64,000 nucleotides of DNA from Caulobacteraceae bacterium (GTDB taxonomy: Bacteria; Pseudomonadota; Alphaproteobacteria; Caulobacterales; Caulobacteraceae), in contig JAFBAO010000065.1 of assembly GCA_019247715.1 (NCBI GenBank), forward strand, positions 1 to 64,000. Reading direction: 5' to 3'. Of this stretch, positions 52,915 through 60,509 are shown piece after piece (the stretch's first letter is position 1; the number at the start of each line of letters is the position of its first letter). The position numbers were made by a program, and so were the translations under genes. A model generated the notes under the pieces. That model saw only the letters and a list, made by a program, of their open reading frames with translations. It did not search any database and was not told the origin of the DNA.

Positions 52915-53961
52915 ATGACGCCTGACGCGTTATTCAGGCCCGAAGACGATTGTTACCATCAGCTGTCGGGCGATCCTTACGAGACCGAGACGAACTGGTG
53001 GTGCTTCAACGTTCCGGAGCGGAAGCTCGGCTGCTGGCTTCACACGCCATACTACCCAAACCGAAGGACGGTGACCTGGCGGGTGTTCGTCTGGGACGGC
53101 GACGGGATCGATCCCGGCCACATGGCCTACTACAAGAAGGTCGAGGAAGCGCCGATGCCGGACGATCCCGACCTGCGCGACATCACCTTCCCGGCGGGCG
53201 GCTACAGCCTGAAGATGCTCCGGCCCGGCATGGAGTATCACCTCATGTACGAGGATTCCGATCAGGACTTCGCGCTCGACTTCACCTTCACGGGCTCGCA
53301 CCCGCCGCATCGCTTCCAGCCAGGCGAGCCGCCTTTCCTGCAGACCCCGCACTTCGACCAGCTCGGCCGGGTCGAGGGGGTCATGACTCTTCGCGGCGAG
53401 CGGATCCCGATCGATTGCCACAGCGTGCGCGATCGCACCTGGGGGCCGCGCGGCGGGCCCTATACGACCAGCCCCAAGGCCTACGCCAGCGACGCCGAGC
53501 GGGTGAGGGCGCCGGGAGGCCCGCGCTGGCGCCAGATCGAACGCGAGCGCGGCCGCGGGCGCGTACAGTACATCTTCGGTCATGCCGGAGCGGATGCGGG
53601 CTTCCTCGGGTTCGTCCGGGTGCAGGACGCCGACGCCTCCGGATGGGCGCCGATGAACGTGGGCTGGGTCCTCAAGGACGGGGTCTTCGGTCGGATCGAC
53701 AAGACAAGGAGCCGGATGCTCAATTTCCGCGACCCGCGGACCGGCTGGAGCGACCACATGCAGGTGGTGGCGGTGGACGAGGGCGGCCGCACGCTGGAGA
53801 TCGAAGGCTTTGCGGTCAGCCGCATGAGCGAGCACGGCTATGGGACCAACAGCCTAATGCGCTGGGAGTTTGACGGTAAGATCGGCTGGGGCGAGGACCA
53901 GGACGTATGGCAGCCGGCGCATTTCCGCCGGGTCCTGGGCGCGCTTCGGTCGGTGCGCTGA
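52915..53961 (+). CDS. Uncharacterised lipocalin-like (DUF7064/AttH-type) protein
   Basis: A 348-residue protein from ATG 52915 with ribosome site CAGGGAGGCGGCT. It is rich in Trp and Gly with alternating beta-strand patterns (WWCFNVPERKLGCWLHTP, VRDRTWGPRGGP, GWAPMNVGWVL), as in the AttH/CrtC-like double lipocalin proteins called DUF7064 in databases, and such genes often occur in steroid or terpenoid clusters. No catalytic residues can be assigned. Third gene after two acyl-CoA dehydrogenases, so it likely binds or modifies the same hydrophobic substrate. Confidence 0.55.
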   Translation: MTPDALFRPEDDCYHQLSGDPYETETNWWCFNVPERKLGCWLHTPYYPNRRTVTWRVFVWDGDGIDPGHMAYYKKVEEAPMPDDPDLRDITFPAGGYSLKMLRPGMEYHLMYEDSDQDFALDFTFTGSHPPHRFQPGEPPFLQTPHFDQLGRVEGVMTLRGERIPIDCHSVRDRTWGPRGGPYTTSPKAYASDAERVRAPGGPRWRQIERERGRGRVQYIFGHAGADAGFLGFVRVQDADASGWAPMNVGWVLKDGVFGRIDKTRSRMLNFRDPRTGWSDHMQVVAVDEGGRTLEIEGFAVSRMSEHGYGTNSLMRWEFDGKIGWGEDQDVWQPAHFRRVLGALRSVR

Positions 53962-53969
53962 GGCGCGCT

Positions 53970-54087
53970 AGGGCGCGTCCCGCAAAAGTGGAGCAGCCGC
54001 TTTTGCGATTAGAACGCGCTCCAAGTCCTTGAATTCTAGAGCACGACTCAACGATCAGACGATTCCGTTGATCGCATCGTGCGCTAG
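53970..54087. repeat. Dispersed nested-palindrome repeat
   Basis: CGCAAAAG (53981-53988) pairs with CTTTTGCG (54000-54007). CTAGAGCACGA (54036-54046) pairs with TCGTGCGCTAG (54077-54087) with one mismatch, and TCAACG pairs with CGTTGA inside it. This layout, ending in a CTAGAGCACGA arm, recalls dispersed repeats I know from several Alphaproteobacteria. The TAG stop of the minus-strand SDR gene at 54084 is supplied by this repeat. Confidence 0.6.
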
Positions 54088-54923
54088 GCCGCGCCGCGCA
54101 GCGCCGGCGTCAGACCGCCGTCGATCCGCAGATCGCATCCGGTGATGAAGCGCGCCGCATCCGAGGTCAGGAAGGCGACGGCGGCGCTGATGTCGAGAGG
54201 CGAGCCCCAACCGCCCAGCGGGACCCTCGCCAAGAGGGCGCCGGCGTTGGGGTTGGTCTCCGCCTCGCGCCGCCCCATCGGAGTCCAGATGAGGCCTGGC
54301 GAGATTGAGACGATGCGGGCCGCGGAGGAAGCCCAGGCCGCCGCCCGCCGCTCGCCAACGCGGATCACCGCCCGCTTCGACTGGCCGTAGGCGGCAGTCG
54401 CCAGGCCGAAGGGGTCTTGCGGCGTCGCGTGGGATTTCAGCAAGGCGGCGGCCCGCTGGAGGAAATCCTCGGCGAGCGGCGCCTCCAGGACGGCGTCCAG
54501 GCTCGCGTCCGGGCGGGCCATGTGTCCGGCCATGGAGGCGACCAAGACGGCCGCCAGGCCTGGCTCAAGCGCCGCCTCCAGCGCCCAGAGCAGGCGCTCG
54601 GTCCCCACGGCATTGGCGCGAAGGATCTGGTCCCAGGGCGCGAGGGCGGGTGACAAGCCGGCGGTATGGACAACTGCGCGAAGCGGCCCGGCGAGGCGCG
54701 CGAGGGCGACGAGCTGGTCGGCCGCGCCGGGCTCGGCGAGGTCCCCGTGTGAAAGGCCCGCCACCCGGTAGCCTTCCTCGCGCAGGGCCTCGGCGAAAGC
54801 GACGAGGCGCGCCTCATCGACGTCGGCCAGGATCAGGCTCCAAGCGCGCCCGAGCTCGCGCGCGCAGGCGCGGCCCATGCCTCCGCAGGCGCCGGTGATC
54901 AGGGCGTGCGGGGTGACCGCCAT
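54084..54923 (-). CDS. Short-chain dehydrogenase/reductase
   Basis: A 279-residue SDR with TGACGGMGRACA, the catalytic YGQSK and ITGCDLRIDGGLTP. It has HTAGLSP in place of NNAG. It follows the APH-like kinase by one base, and its stop codon TAG lies inside the dispersed repeat. With the kinase and the crotonase upstream it forms a three-gene minus-strand operon under operator G. Confidence 0.85.
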   Translation of the reverse strand: MAVTPHALITGACGGMGRACARELGRAWSLILADVDEARLVAFAEALREEGYRVAGLSHGDLAEPGAADQLVALARLAGPLRAVVHTAGLSPALAPWDQILRANAVGTERLLWALEAALEPGLAAVLVASMAGHMARPDASLDAVLEAPLAEDFLQRAAALLKSHATPQDPFGLATAAYGQSKRAVIRVGERRAAAWASSAARIVSISPGLIWTPMGRREAETNPNAGALLARVPLGGWGSPLDISAAVAFLTSDAARFITGCDLRIDGGLTPALRGAA

Positions 54924-54924
54924 C

Positions 54925-56295
54925 TTAGGGCGCCAGCGGCGCGAAATGGGTGCGCGACAGCGCCCCCATGGCGTCGGCCATCAGCGCCGTCTCCCGCGCC
55001 GCGCGGCGGTGGCAGAGATGGATCATCGCTTCGTCGTCCACCGACCGGTCCAGAACGGCGCGCCGCAGGCCGGCGCGCGCATCCGCCAGATCGGCGAACC
55101 GCCGGCCCAGCATCCGGCCTATCTCGTCCGTCTCGAGAGCGTCGAAAGCGGCCCCGAACCGTTCCCGCTCGCGCCAGAACTTCACCAGCCGGGCCAAGCC
55201 CTTGGCCTTTTCGGACGCCTGCTGGTCACGCGCGCCTGGAACGATGACGTCGCGCAGGTCCTTCAGCGCGATCTCGAAGCTGGCGGCGTTCGGCCCGGGC
55301 GGCAGTTCCGGGAGCGGCGTCGCAGCCAGCGCCACGCCGGCCAGCTCCGCCAGGGACTCGACCATGATGCGCATGTGCATGGCGTGGTAGACGAGACTCA
55401 TCCCCAGCACCGGCGGCTCGGGCGAGCCGGCGGCCTGGGCGCTGGCCACGAAACCCAGCTGGTTGGACAGTCGATGGTGGCGGATCCGCGCCAGGTCGGC
55501 CGGCGCGCCGCCGGCCGCCTCGTAAGCGGCGAAGGCCTCCGGCAGGGGGATGAAGCTCTGCAGGAGGTTGCGGATGCAGAGCATGGCGAGATCCTCCATG
55601 GGATCGCCATAGCGGGTCAGCTCCCAGTCGAGGTGGGCCGTCACCCGGCCGCCCTGATAGAGGAAGTTGCCGGGGCCGCAGTCGCCGTGCAGGACCACGA
55701 TCCGCTCCGGCGGGGGCGGCGCGTGACGCTCGAGCCAGTCGAGAGCGAAGAGGATCTGGGGGTCTCCCTGGCGCTCGGCCACCGCCGCTTTCAGCGCACG
55801 GATCCGCTGCAGGGAGTCCGTCCAGGCGCGGGCGGGGTCGCCATAACCGTCGAGCTCGAAGGCGCCGACGTCCAACGCATGCAGCGCCGCGAGCTGGCGC
55901 ATGAAGTCCAGCGCCGTGGCGCGCCGTTCCGCTTGATCGTGGAGGCGATTGAAGTTCGCCTCGCCGGGAACGTACCCGGTGAGAAGCGCCAGGCAGGCGG
56001 GGTCGGCCGCGAGCACTCTAGGAACAGCCACTCCGGCGTCCGCGAGCGGCCCCGACAACGCCCGCAGAATCGCGACCTCGCGGCGGAAGTTCACCAGCCG
56101 CTGCGGGTCGCCGCCCCGGCGGGTATCGAAGGACAGGTAGGCGCGAAGAATGCCCTGCGACTCAAGATCGAGCTCGGCGCCGTCGCGGGACGCGCCGCCG
56201 CCAGCGCGCATCCGCACCGCTGCGATCCGCGCGCCCGTCTCGGCCTCCAGCCTGGAGGCGAGGCCGTCGGGCAGGGCGTCCCTAAGGTCTTGCAC
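54925..56295 (-). CDS. APH-like phosphotransferase (ACAD10/LvaA-type kinase), long form
   Basis: A 456-residue kinase-fold protein. It has the catalytic loop VVLHGDCGPGNFLYQG (HxDxxxxN, about residue 219) and AHLDWELTRYGDP for metal binding. The C-terminal 120 residues, after PGPNAASFEIALKD, are an extra helical region absent from the kinase at 21833. Its place between a crotonase and an SDR recalls the Pseudomonas lva pathway and ACAD10/11, in which a kinase phosphorylates hydroxyacyl-CoA before elimination. The role is inferred from these relatives and the context. Confidence 0.8.
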   Translation of the reverse strand: MQDLRDALPDGLASRLEAETGARIAAVRMRAGGGASRDGAELDLESQGILRAYLSFDTRRGGDPQRLVNFRREVAILRALSGPLADAGVAVPRVLAADPACLALLTGYVPGEANFNRLHDQAERRATALDFMRQLAALHALDVGAFELDGYGDPARAWTDSLQRIRALKAAVAERQGDPQILFALDWLERHAPPPPERIVVLHGDCGPGNFLYQGGRVTAHLDWELTRYGDPMEDLAMLCIRNLLQSFIPLPEAFAAYEAAGGAPADLARIRHHRLSNQLGFVASAQAAGSPEPPVLGMSLVYHAMHMRIMVESLAELAGVALAATPLPELPPGPNAASFEIALKDLRDVIVPGARDQQASEKAKGLARLVKFWRERERFGAAFDALETDEIGRMLGRRFADLADARAGLRRAVLDRSVDDEAMIHLCHRRAARETALMADAMGALSRTHFAPLAP

Positions 56296-56305
56296 GGTCT
56301 CGCCT

Positions 56306-57100
56306 TCAGCGGACGTTATAAGCCTTCTTCTGTTTCATCAGGCTTTCGCGGCTGACTTCCTTGGTGCCGACCGCGTTGCCGATCACGCAGTACTTCAGCC
56401 CGGCGTGCAGCGCCGCGTTGCGCGTCATATCCATGGACTCCCAGATCGCGCGGACGGTCCCTTGCGTCGCCGCCGCGGGCTTGGCGGCGATGGTCGCGGC
56501 GATCTCGTGCGCCCGATCCCACAGCAGGTCGCGGGCGACGATTTCGGTGACGAGGCTGATCCGCAGCGCGGTCTCGGCCCCGATCCGTTCGTCGTTCCCC
56601 ATCAGCGCCATCCGCAGCACCTCGGGGAGAGGAATCCGCCAGCGCAGTCCGATGGGCTCGAGCGCCGCCGTCATGCCGTAGGTGACATGCGGGTCGAAGA
56701 ATTCCGCCTCGGGCGAACATATGACGACGTCGGATTCGTTGATCCAATAGAGCGCGCCGCCGCCGCAGAGGCCGTGCACGGCCGTGATCACCGGCTTCCA
56801 GCAGAGGTTCTGCTTCGGGCCGAGCAACTCGCCCGGATCGCGCTGGTTCCATATCTGGTCCGAACCCAGGACGTTGCCGCCGTTCCAGACGTCGACGCCG
56901 GTGGAGAATGCCCGTCCCGCCGCGGCCCGCAGCACGATGGCGTTGACCTCCTCGTCGTCGGCCAGCGCGGTCCAGAGCTGACGGAATTCCAGGCACATGG
57001 TCCGGGTGAAGGAGTTGAGCTGCTCTGGCCGGTTGATGGTGATGGTCGCCACCTTGTCCGCGGTCTTTTCGAACAGAAGGGTCTCGAACTGCCGATCCAT
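56306..57100 (-). CDS. Enoyl-CoA hydratase/isomerase-fold protein, catalytic glutamates absent
   Basis: A 264-residue crotonase-fold protein. It has the oxyanion-hole loops AFSTGVDV and VHGLCGGGALYWINESD. In classic enoyl-CoA hydratases two glutamates follow, one just after the GGG and one in a GQPE-type loop; here the stretches read GGGALY and FFDPHVTYG, so neither is seen. It may be an isomerase, hydrolase, lyase or C-C cleaving crotonase. Head of the operon with the kinase and SDR; operator G lies 22 bases upstream. Confidence 0.8.
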   Translation of the reverse strand: MDRQFETLLFEKTADKVATITINRPEQLNSFTRTMCLEFRQLWTALADDEEVNAIVLRAAAGRAFSTGVDVWNGGNVLGSDQIWNQRDPGELLGPKQNLCWKPVITAVHGLCGGGALYWINESDVVICSPEAEFFDPHVTYGMTAALEPIGLRWRIPLPEVLRMALMGNDERIGAETALRISLVTEIVARDLLWDRAHEIAATIAAKPAAATQGTVRAIWESMDMTRNAALHAGLKYCVIGNAVGTKEVSRESLMKQKKAYNVR

Positions 57101-57121
57101 CTGTTGTCTTCCTCCCGAGGC

Positions 57122-57140
57122 TAGTGCACCTAGTTAGCTA
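57122..57140. promoter_or_regulatory. Recurrent island operator, site G
   Basis: TAGTGCACCTAGTTAGCTA on the plus strand, reversing to TAGCTAACTAGGTGCACTA. It lies between the divergent crotonase operon (57100, minus) and SDR (57215, plus) and could serve both. Confidence 0.7.
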
Positions 57141-57214
57141 TCTTAGGGGCGGGTCGGAACAGCGTCCAGCGCGCCGGGGCCCGGGTCGGCGCCCGGCAGA
57201 GTAGGGGAGGAGCC

Positions 57215-57970
57215 ATGTTCGCATCCACGGAACCCCTCGCGGGCCGCATCGCCGTGATCACCGGGGCCTCGCGCGGGCTGGGCGGGGTGCTCGCCCGGGC
57301 GGTCCACGCCGCCGGCGCCAGGGTCGCGGCGCTGGCGCGCCCATCTCTGGCGCTCGAGAAGTTCGCCGCCGAACATCCGGAGATGCTTGTCGCCCCGTGC
57401 GACGTCAGCGCGCCGCAAGACGTCCGGCGGGCCTTCGACACGGTGGCCGCGCGCCTTGGGCCGCCGGACATACTGGTGAACAACGCCGCGCTCTGCCTCC
57501 TGCATCGGATCGAACAGGCCACCGACGAGGACGCGGAGCGGGAGGTCGCCACCAACCTTCTCGGGCCGCTTTGGTGCGCCCGGGCCGCGATCCCGCACAT
57601 GAGGGCGGCGGGGCGCGGCGACATCGTCAATGTCTCATCCGAATCGGTGCGGCGCCCGGCGCCGTTCCTCAGCTTGTACGCGGCCACCAAGGCAGGGCTC
57701 GAAACCCTGTCCGAGGGCCTGCGCAGCGAGGTGCGGGGCGACGGCATCCGGGTCACCGTGCTTCGCTCCGGCAGCGTCGCGGGCGGCGAGATTTCCCGAA
57801 ACTGGACGCCCGAAAGGAAGGCGGAATTCTTCGAGGCGCTCCAGAAGACCGGCTTCGCCGCCTTCACCGGCGAGGCGATCTCGCCCGAGACCACCGCCCA
57901 AACGCTGGTGGCGATTCTGAGCACGCCGAAGGAGGCCAACATCGATCTCATCGAGGTGAGGGCGATCTGA
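57215..57970 (+). CDS. Short-chain dehydrogenase/reductase
   Basis: A 251-residue SDR from ATG 57215 with GGGGAGGAGCC before it. It shows TGASRGLGGVLA, NNAALCLL, the catalytic YAATK and a C-terminal end without the usual VDGG tail. The divergent neighbour is the crotonase operon; operator G lies 75 bases upstream. The absence of the closing tail suggests a cofactor or substrate pocket unlike its neighbours. Confidence 0.85.
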   Translation: MFASTEPLAGRIAVITGASRGLGGVLARAVHAAGARVAALARPSLALEKFAAEHPEMLVAPCDVSAPQDVRRAFDTVAARLGPPDILVNNAALCLLHRIEQATDEDAEREVATNLLGPLWCARAAIPHMRAAGRGDIVNVSSESVRRPAPFLSLYAATKAGLETLSEGLRSEVRGDGIRVTVLRSGSVAGGEISRNWTPERKAEFFEALQKTGFAAFTGEAISPETTAQTLVAILSTPKEANIDLIEVRAI

Positions 57971-58004
57971 CGGGGCCGGCTCGCGCGATCGGGTCCCTCC
58001 TCTG

Positions 58005-59195
58005 TCACAGGTCCTCGTTGGTGAGCAGGAGCGCGCCGCCGAAGCCGCCGCCGCCCACGCCGGTGACGGAGACCTTGAGGTCCTTGACCTGCCGCTCGCC
58101 CGCCTGGCCGCGAAGCTGGAGCACCGCCTCGTGCAGGTGGCCGAGCCCATGCAGCCGCCCCTCGGAGAGCTGGCCGCCGTTGGTGTTCAAGGGCAGCTCG
58201 CCGTCCAGCGAGATGCGCCGTCCCCCTTCGATGAACGCGCCGACCTCACCTTCCTTCATGAAGCCCAGGGCTTCCAGCCAAAACATCGCCAGGTAGGTGA
58301 AGCCGTCATAGAGGTGGGCGCTCCCCACGTCCTTGGGCTTGAGATCGGTCCGCCGCCACATGGCGCGGGCGGCGTCGTGCATCATCATGTGGGGGAAGTC
58401 GTCCCGGGCGAACCAGGTGTCCATGCGGTCGGTGGCGGCCGCGCCCACCGCTTCGAAGCGGATCGGCTTGCGCCGGAGGTCCTTCGCGGCGTCCAGGCGC
58501 GAGACGATGACCGCCGTGGCCCCGTCGCAGGGCACGTCGCAGTCGTAGAGGCAGAACGGCGTGGTGACCATTCGCGCGCCCAAGTAGGCGTCCATGGTCA
58601 GCGGCTCGCGATAGATCGCGTTGGGATTGAGGCCCGCGTTGCGGCGCTGGACGATGGGGATGGCCGCCATCTGCTCGCGGGTGATCCCGTACCTGTGCAT
58701 ATGCGCGCCGGCGACGAGGGCGGTCCAGTTGGCGGCCGAGGGCGCCCAGTAGGGGGCGGTCCACTGCATCCAGCCCGCCACCCGAGGGAGCGGCCCGCCG
58801 GCGGCGTTGGCATGGCTGTAGGTGGGCACCCATCGCTCGCCCACGGCGCGCCAGCACAGCACGTGGGTCGCATAGCCGGCGGCGATGGCTCCGATGGCGT
58901 TGATCACCGGGGCGAACATCGCCGCGCCCTCGCCGGAGCTGTACCAGTTGAGCTTCAGCCCGAGGCTGTTCTTGATGTCGCCCACGGCCGCAGCGGAAGG
59001 GCCCTCGCCGAGGAAGTTGACGCCCCCCGGCCAGCAGGCGGCGCCGTCGATGTCGTCGATCGTAAGGCCGGCGTCCTCGATCGCTCTGAGGCAGGCCTCG
59101 ACCGCCAGCTTGAACGGATAGACGCTCGGCTTGCGGTTGATGCTCGACTGGCCGAGGCCGGAAACACAGGCCTGCTTTTCGCCGTAGCTAGCCAC
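58005..59195 (-). CDS. Thiolase-fold protein (SCP2-thiolase/Ltp2-like)
   Basis: A 396-residue thiolase-superfamily protein. It carries LYDGFTYLAMFWLEALGF and LNTNGGQLSEGRLHG, where the usual NTHGG has His replaced by Asn. No classic N-terminal cysteine is seen in SSGEGAAMFA. These changes fit an Ltp2-like aldolase rather than a true thiolase. The OB-fold gene at 59188 overlaps by 8 bases and is its likely partner. Operator H lies upstream of the pair. Confidence 0.85.
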   Translation of the reverse strand: MASYGEKQACVSGLGQSSINRKPSVYPFKLAVEACLRAIEDAGLTIDDIDGAACWPGGVNFLGEGPSAAAVGDIKNSLGLKLNWYSSGEGAAMFAPVINAIGAIAAGYATHVLCWRAVGERWVPTYSHANAAGGPLPRVAGWMQWTAPYWAPSAANWTALVAGAHMHRYGITREQMAAIPIVQRRNAGLNPNAIYREPLTMDAYLGARMVTTPFCLYDCDVPCDGATAVIVSRLDAAKDLRRKPIRFEAVGAAATDRMDTWFARDDFPHMMMHDAARAMWRRTDLKPKDVGSAHLYDGFTYLAMFWLEALGFMKEGEVGAFIEGGRRISLDGELPLNTNGGQLSEGRLHGLGHLHEAVLQLRGQAGERQVKDLKVSVTGVGGGGFGGALLLTNEDL

Positions 59196-59619
59196 GGTCC
59201 GCTCCGGCCGCGGGACGGAAGAGCGGGACGAAGATGTCGCCGTGCTGCTCGAAACAGACCTCCACGGGCAGGCCCACGCGCACGTCCTCGATCGGACAGC
59301 CGGGGAGGTTGGCGACCAGGCGTATGTCGTCCTGCTCCTCCAGCTGCACCAGCGCGATCACATAGGGGACCGGCACGTGGGGAAACCACGGCTGGTGGTT
59401 TATCGTGAAGCTGGCGACGGTCCCGCGACCGCTCACCGGCTCTGGGCTCACCGCCTCCGAACGGCAGCGTGGGCAAAGCGCTGCGTAGGGGTGGATGTAG
59501 AGTCCGCAGGCCTCGCAGCGCAGGATCTCGAGCCGGCCCTTCTGGCCGGAGCGCCAGAAGTAGGCGTTCATCTCGGTGATCACCGGCAAAGGCCGGCTGA
59601 GCACGACTTCGTCGGACAC
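59188..59619 (-). CDS. OB-fold/zinc-ribbon protein (DUF35 type)
   Basis: A 143-residue DUF35-type protein. The GTG at 59619 is preferred because GGAGG lies 4 bases upstream; a TTG at 59676 is possible but is itself part of a TTGACA promoter-like box. Zinc ribbon at CEACGLYIHPYAALCPRC, then an OB fold (GRGTVASFTINHQPWFP). Overlaps the thiolase-like gene by 8 bases, implying coupled translation and a complex. Operator H is 62 bases upstream. Confidence 0.82.
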   Translation of the reverse strand: MSDEVVLSRPLPVITEMNAYFWRSGQKGRLEILRCEACGLYIHPYAALCPRCRSEAVSPEPVSGRGTVASFTINHQPWFPHVPVPYVIALVQLEEQDDIRLVANLPGCPIEDVRVGLPVEVCFEQHGDIFVPLFRPAAGADRG

Positions 59620-59680
59620 GCGGCCTCCGGCTTTCTCCCCGCGATCAGCTTCGGTCGGCGTCCCGGCGTTTGTCAAGACA

Positions 59681-59699
59681 TAGACAACCTAGTTATAGA
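59681..59699 (-). promoter_or_regulatory. Recurrent island operator, site H
   Basis: TAGACAACCTAGTTATAGA on the plus strand, reversing to TCTATAACTAGGTTGTCTA. The center is AACC-T-AGTT. Lies upstream of the OB-fold/thiolase-like pair and just past the end of the TetR gene. Confidence 0.68.
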
Positions 59700-59712
59700 T
59701 GTGACGGCTTCT

Positions 59713-60372
59713 TCACCGGCGCGCCGGGCTCGCCAGTCCCAGCGCGGTGGCGAGCATGTAGGCGGCGGCCTCGCGCAGCTCGGCGTCGAGCTTGGGATTC
59801 GCCGCTCCCCATTTCGGCGCGGCCGCCAAACGCTCGAGCGATGCGGAGATCACCCCCGCCACGGCCGAAGGCGAGAGCGTCGTGGGCGCCAGGCCCGACT
59901 GCTGCGCGGCGGCGACCTTGGCCGCAAGGCGCTCGAGGATCGGCCACAGGTCCTTCATGCGCTGATCGAGGAACCGCGCGTCTCCCTCGTCGGCGGCGAG
60001 GTTGCGGGCGCGCAGCAGGGCGAAGTTGGTCTCCCACAGGCCCATGTAGGCGTTCACGTAGATGCGCGCGCTCTCGAGCCCCCCGGCGGACCAGTCCCGG
60101 TCGAGAATCTCCAACATCTCCGGGCTGGATTGGGGATGCAGCTCCAGGGCGGCCAGGACCACGGCGTCGACGTCCGAAAAGTAGACGTAGAAGGTCGGGG
60201 CCCCGACGCCCGCCTCCCGGGCGATGTCGCTGACACGCAGCTCTCGAAGAGGGCGGTCGGCGACGAGCCGCGCAGCGGCCGCGATCAGCCTCGAGCGGGT
60301 GCCATGGCCCTTGCGCCCCATCCTCTGGCCGATCTGGTTGCGGCGCTCGGGCTTCTCCTTGGTCTTGCGCAT
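59713..60372 (-). CDS. TetR-family regulator, candidate master regulator of the island
   Basis: A 219-residue TetR-family protein from ATG 60372, preceded by GAGGGAGGC. The helix-turn-helix occupies residues 20-68 (LIAAAARLVADRPLRELRVS, DIAREAGVGAPTFYVYFSD). The C-terminal helical domain would bind the inducer. It diverges from the SDR at 60510, and the perfect palindrome I lies between them, 96 bases upstream of this gene, the normal arrangement for an autoregulated TetR repressor. Nine more near-matches lie across the island. Binding is inferred, not shown. Confidence 0.85.
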   Translation of the reverse strand: MRKTKEKPERRNQIGQRMGRKGHGTRSRLIAAAARLVADRPLRELRVSDIAREAGVGAPTFYVYFSDVDAVVLAALELHPQSSPEMLEILDRDWSAGGLESARIYVNAYMGLWETNFALLRARNLAADEGDARFLDQRMKDLWPILERLAAKVAAAQQSGLAPTTLSPSAVAGVISASLERLAAAPKWGAANPKLDAELREAAAYMLATALGLASPARR

Positions 60373-60467
60373 GCCTCCCTCGATCCCGACCGCCACCGTT
60401 GGGATATGACAGCCAGCGCGGCGCCGGCAAGCGGCGGGCGCAGTTGATCCGGAAGGGAAGTCCTTGT

Positions 60468-60486
60468 TATCTAACCTGGTTAGATA
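60468..60486. promoter_or_regulatory. Recurrent island operator, site I (perfect palindrome)
   Basis: TATCTAACC-T-GGTTAGATA: 9-bp arms with one central base and no mismatch. It is 24 bases upstream of the SDR ATG and between this SDR and the divergent TetR gene. It is the only fully symmetric copy of the motif. Confidence 0.8.
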
Positions 60487-60509
60487 GGCGGCGGCGCCGG
60501 GAGGTTTCG

